From an uncultured Lachnospiraceae bacterium (GTDB lineage: Bacteria; Bacillota; Clostridia; Lachnospirales; Lachnospiraceae), in contig CATZYB010000121.1 of NCBI GenBank assembly GCA_958426095.1, forward strand, positions 1 through 7,989: a DNA stretch of 7,989 bases, in the 5' to 3' direction. Below are positions 5,945 through 7,989 of this stretch, one piece after another. Below the pieces are notes generated by a model. The model saw nothing but the letters and a program-made list of their open reading frames with translations, was not told the origin of the DNA and did not search any database. How positions within the stretch are numbered: the stretch's first letter is position 1; every line of letters begins with the position of its first letter. The translations under genes were made by a program, and so were the position numbers.

Positions 5945-6904
5945 CTACCCCTGTATATCCAGGCGTTCCAACACGCCCTTTACAACTGCCATGCCGACTC
6001 GTTTCAAAGCCTCTTCCGTATTTGCTCCCAAGTGGGGCGTGGCAATAAAATTATCTAATGTAAGCAAGGGATGACTGCCGCTCACAGGCTCGTCCGTAAA
6101 TACATCGCATGCCGCCCCGCCTATTTCCCGGCTTACCAGACTTTCATATAAAGCCTGCTCATCCAAAACCGCACCTCTCGTCGTATTGATCAAAATCCCA
6201 CTCGGTTTCATCTGTTTAAACTGTTCTCTTCCAATTAAACACTGGGTATCCGGCGTCAGAGCCACCCCGACAACGATCACATCTGCTTTTTCAAAAACCT
6301 CTGCCATTGACGAGGCATAGTCCATGTGCATTTCCCTGGCTTTTTCCGGCGTCAGGCGTCTGGAGCAGCCAATGACCTGCATCCCAAAACCGCTGCGGCA
6401 AATATCCGCCGTCTGACGGCTTATATCTCCCACGCCGATCAGACCTAACGTCTTTCCAAAAAGCTCCATCCCCTGGAGTTCAGCCATCCTATCCGGGCCT
6501 GCGTCACCGAAAGCCTTTCCAGTCCGGCCTTCATCGGTCAGATTCTGCCCTCTCCGGCCAGTCAGTCTGCGGTCAGCCTGTACGATCTTCCGGACCAGCG
6601 CAAGCATCAGCGCCACATTCATTTCCGCAACAGACCGGCTATTTTGATGCGGCACTGAAAAGACCTGAATTCCAAATTCTTCAGCGGCTTTCATATCCAC
6701 ATCATCGGTTCCCGTTCCATGGATCCCGATAACTCTCAGCGCTTTTGCGCTTTCCATAACTTCTTTTGAAATCTTCAGATTTCGATTGATGAGGGCTTCC
6801 GCTTCTGCCAGTCTGTCCCACTCATGGATCACTTCTGCATGGGCTTTTAAGCAGGCATAGGCTTCCGGATGAATATATTCACACAAAAAAACTTTTTTCA
6901 TCAT
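5945..6904 (-). CDS. D-isomer specific 2-hydroxyacid dehydrogenase
   Basis: An NAD(P)-dependent oxidoreductase that interconverts 2-oxoacids and D-2-hydroxyacids. With the start used here it has 319 residues. IGIHGTGTDDVDM (about 59-71) is the substrate-side loop. GLIGVGDIS (154-162) is the Rossmann turn, with Ser where the third Gly is usual. NTTRGAVLDEQAL (240-252) holds the catalytic Arg243, CDVFTDEP the Glu272, and TPHLGANT the His291. About 19 extra Gly/Arg/Asp-rich residues lie just before the Rossmann domain (about 114-142), compared with typical phosphoglycerate dehydrogenase-like members. The frame can start at ATG 6928, overlapping the upstream gene, but ATG 6904 is preferred: AAAGGGAG lies 6 bases before it and no site precedes 6928. 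ATG 6901 is equally possible. The substrate is unknown. A serA role is unlikely, since there is no ACT domain or serine-biosynthesis neighbour. Confidence 0.92.
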   Translation of the reverse strand: MMKKVFLCEYIHPEAYACLKAHAEVIHEWDRLAEAEALINRNLKISKEVMESAKALRVIGIHGTGTDDVDMKAAEEFGIQVFSVPHQNSRSVAEMNVALMLALVRKIVQADRRLTGRRGQNLTDEGRTGKAFGDAGPDRMAELQGMELFGKTLGLIGVGDISRQTADICRSGFGMQVIGCSRRLTPEKAREMHMDYASSMAEVFEKADVIVVGVALTPDTQCLIGREQFKQMKPSGILINTTRGAVLDEQALYESLVSREIGGAACDVFTDEPVSGSHPLLTLDNFIATPHLGANTEEALKRVGMAVVKGVLERLDIQG

Positions 6905-6910
6905 CCATGT

Positions 6911-6918
6911 CTCCCTTT
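6911..6918 (-). promoter_or_regulatory. ribosome binding site that sets the dehydrogenase start
   Basis: AAAGGGAG on the minus strand lies 6 bases before ATG 6904 and 9 before ATG 6901. It lies downstream of the alternative ATG 6928, which argues against that longer form. Confidence 0.65.
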
Positions 6919-7175
6919 TATCGTCCATCCGGCTCGTCGGTAATCGTCACCGTTACTGTGAACACGCTTTCCTCCTCCACAACGGATTTCACCGTACCTT
7001 CTAAATGATGCAGCCGTTTTGGCGTATTATTGGACATGGCAACGGCGTCATTAATTGTGTAATAATACATCGTCCCCGATAAGGTTTTTAATACGGATTC
7101 CGTCATCGTCACATGCTGTCCCGGTTCTACCAGTCCCGGACGTTCCATACGAAAATCCATATCCCGTTCAGCCAT
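6918..7175 (-). CDS. unrecognised 85-residue protein
   Basis: A small protein I do not recognise. It has no signal peptide, membrane span or cysteine. The first 15 residues (MAERDMDFRMERPGL) are charged. The remainder alternates hydrophobic and polar residues in short stretches such as HVTMTESVLKTL, GTMYYYTINDAV and SVFTVTVTITDEP, suggesting a small beta-rich, possibly barrel-like fold. The start is ATG 7175, with AGAGGTG 6 bases upstream. A GTG at 7184 would add three residues but is itself part of that ribosome binding site. It lies 58 bases after the CofE-like gene and 13 bases before the dehydrogenase start, inside one operon. Its being kept between two enzymes and its good ribosome binding site make it a real gene, perhaps an accessory or regulatory subunit. 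Confidence 0.7.
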   Translation of the reverse strand: MAERDMDFRMERPGLVEPGQHVTMTESVLKTLSGTMYYYTINDAVAMSNNTPKRLHHLEGTVKSVVEEESVFTVTVTITDEPDGR

Positions 7176-7181
7176 CTTTAT

Positions 7182-7188
7182 CACCTCT
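7182..7188 (-). promoter_or_regulatory. ribosome binding site of the 85-residue protein
   Basis: AGAGGTG on the minus strand sits 6 bases before ATG 7175. It lies in a short inverted repeat, ACCTC-GA-GAGGT, which could partly mask it in the RNA. Confidence 0.6.
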
Positions 7189-7196
7189 CGAGGTTT

Positions 7197-7205
7197 ATCA
7201 TAGCA
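7197..7205 (-). promoter_or_regulatory. possible internal extended -10 promoter
   Basis: TGCTATGAT on the minus strand is an extended -10 (TG-N-TATGAT), placed about 20 bases before the ATG of the 85-residue protein. No good -35 is seen. It could give extra transcription of the three downstream genes, but may be chance in an AT-rich gap. Confidence 0.3.
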
Positions 7206-7233
7206 TACTCTGAAGAAAAATGGAATGTCCTAT

Positions 7234-7989
7234 TTATTCGCCGGAAATCGCCATCTTCGGAACATAACTTTCCGCCTCAGCATCTCCGATATCCCGAATT
7301 AACACAAACGGCGTACATTCATCATCCTGTCCCGCCGGATTATCCTTTATATATTCAATAAGTATATCGTCTGCAATACTGCGCAGCATCAGTGAAGACC
7401 CCAAAATAACAACATCAATGTCATTGGCATCCACGATCATCGCCGGAATTCCGGTCTTGTCCTCAATTCTCTGACATACTCTGTCCGGATTTTTCGGTGT
7501 CAATGTGGCCATCTCATGATAGGTATCAAAAGCTGAATGTTCATAAAATCCATCAATACCGGCGACTTCAACACCCATGATACGATAAAACAGGCCGCGT
7601 TTGCCGATCAATTTTCCAAGGGCTCCGATGATCGCCGCAAAAAGCACCCTCGGCGTCCCCCGCATATTAATAGCCAGCTGTAATTTATGAGGCTCTGTCA
7701 CACCGATACCGCTTTTGGTCCTATGGCCAAACCGGCTTAAAACCCGTGCCATCCAGCCAACTTCCACATCCTCCATATGCACTGTATTTTCCTGGCACAT
7801 GGCAATAACCTTTTCGCTGATCGACAAAATATCCCCCGGTTGATACAGCGGCATCACATAATCCTGTATCAGGCGAATATAGGATTCTCCTTCCTCCACA
7901 AAATGGGTATGGATCCCGTAACGTTCCATCCGATGTCCATCAACCTCCCGCATGCCCCTTATATAGTAGATAACGCCATCCTTTTCGCG
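7234..7989 (-). CDS. CofE-like protein (F420-0:L-glutamate ligase family), 5' end outside window
   Basis: At least 251 codons are visible and the frame stays open to the right-hand edge. ATG 7953 is probably internal, because AAGGGG sits only one base before it and the upstream codons read on without a stop. RYGIHTHFVEEGES, then IRLIQDYVMPLYQPGDILSI and SEKVIAMCQ, match the N-terminal pattern of the F420-0:gamma-glutamyl ligase family (PF01996), where the G-D-x-x-x-x-x-x-K-V/I segment is diagnostic. GIPAMIVDANDIDV and ILGSS occur toward the C terminus. The TD-T/S-x-G-R metal-binding stretch I expect in true CofE of F420-producing organisms is not visible. Clostridia of this kind are not known to make F420, so a different acyl or amino-acid ligation is likely. 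It is the first visible gene of the operon with the 85-residue protein, dehydrogenase and phosphohydrolase. Confidence 0.82.
   Translation of the reverse strand, partial: REKDGVIYYIRGMREVDGHRMERYGIHTHFVEEGESYIRLIQDYVMPLYQPGDILSISEKVIAMCQENTVHMEDVEVGWMARVLSRFGHRTKSGIGVTEPHKLQLAINMRGTPRVLFAAIIGALGKLIGKRGLFYRIMGVEVAGIDGFYEHSAFDTYHEMATLTPKNPDRVCQRIEDKTGIPAMIVDANDIDVVILGSSLMLRSIADDILIEYIKDNPAGQDDECTPFVLIRDIGDAEAESYVPKMAISGE

Noticed and set aside
6918..6928. Eleven-base overlap between the dehydrogenase (ATG 6928) and the small gene
   Set aside because: The ribosome binding site at 6911-6918 favours ATG 6904 or 6901, which leaves a short gap instead of an overlap.
1..7989. CRISPR array, tRNA or rRNA
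   Set aside because: No regularly spaced identical repeats and no tRNA- or rRNA-like sequence were recognised on either strand.

Overview
The window looks like chromosome from an anaerobic, low-to-mid GC Firmicute, most likely a gut Lachnospiraceae/Clostridia member. This rests on the strong AGGAGG-type ribosome binding sites, the gene families present, and the clustering of a VTC-type polyphosphate polymerase domain, a DUF4956 membrane protein and a Cthe_2159-like carbohydrate-binding lipoprotein. The species cannot be named from the sequence alone.

Layout, left to right. (1) 1-926 is an accessory-looking patch. It holds a complete serine recombinase of resolvase/invertase size (minus strand), an outward-facing promoter with inverted repeats beyond its 3' end, and a divergent 14-codon fragment that looks like the first residues of an XRE-type regulator. 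(2) 927-4231 is a compact three-gene minus-strand operon read right to left: VTC domain enzyme, DUF4956 membrane protein (8-base overlap), then a large beta-helix lipoprotein. (3) 4232-4413 is a divergent regulatory gap with a near-consensus promoter for upp. (4) 4414-5046 is upp (uracil salvage, plus strand), which ends in a long, nearly perfect hairpin serving both converging transcription units. (5) 5117-7989 is a second minus-strand operon: a CofE-like F420-0:L-glutamate ligase family protein (5' end outside the window), an unrecognised 85-residue protein, a D-2-hydroxyacid dehydrogenase and an alkaline-phosphatase-superfamily phosphohydrolase.

How the genes may work together. In the first operon, the VTC enzyme retains all the visible tunnel-domain residues of polyphosphate polymerases. 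The DUF4956 protein is an obvious membrane partner, and the lipoprotein displays repeated Asp-Gly-Ile-Xaa-Ser/Ala turns on the outer face of the membrane. This is a coherent but, as far as I know, functionally uncharacterised envelope system, and it is the best candidate here for undescribed biology. The second operon combines a ligase-like fold, an NAD-dependent 2-hydroxyacid dehydrogenase and a metal-dependent phosphohydrolase. It reads as a small-molecule pathway, but the substrate cannot be inferred.

Several starts were chosen from ribosome binding sites rather than from the longest open frame: DUF4956, the 85-residue protein and the dehydrogenase. The CofE-like frame is open to the right-hand edge. 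No gene-free stretch exceeds 300 bases.
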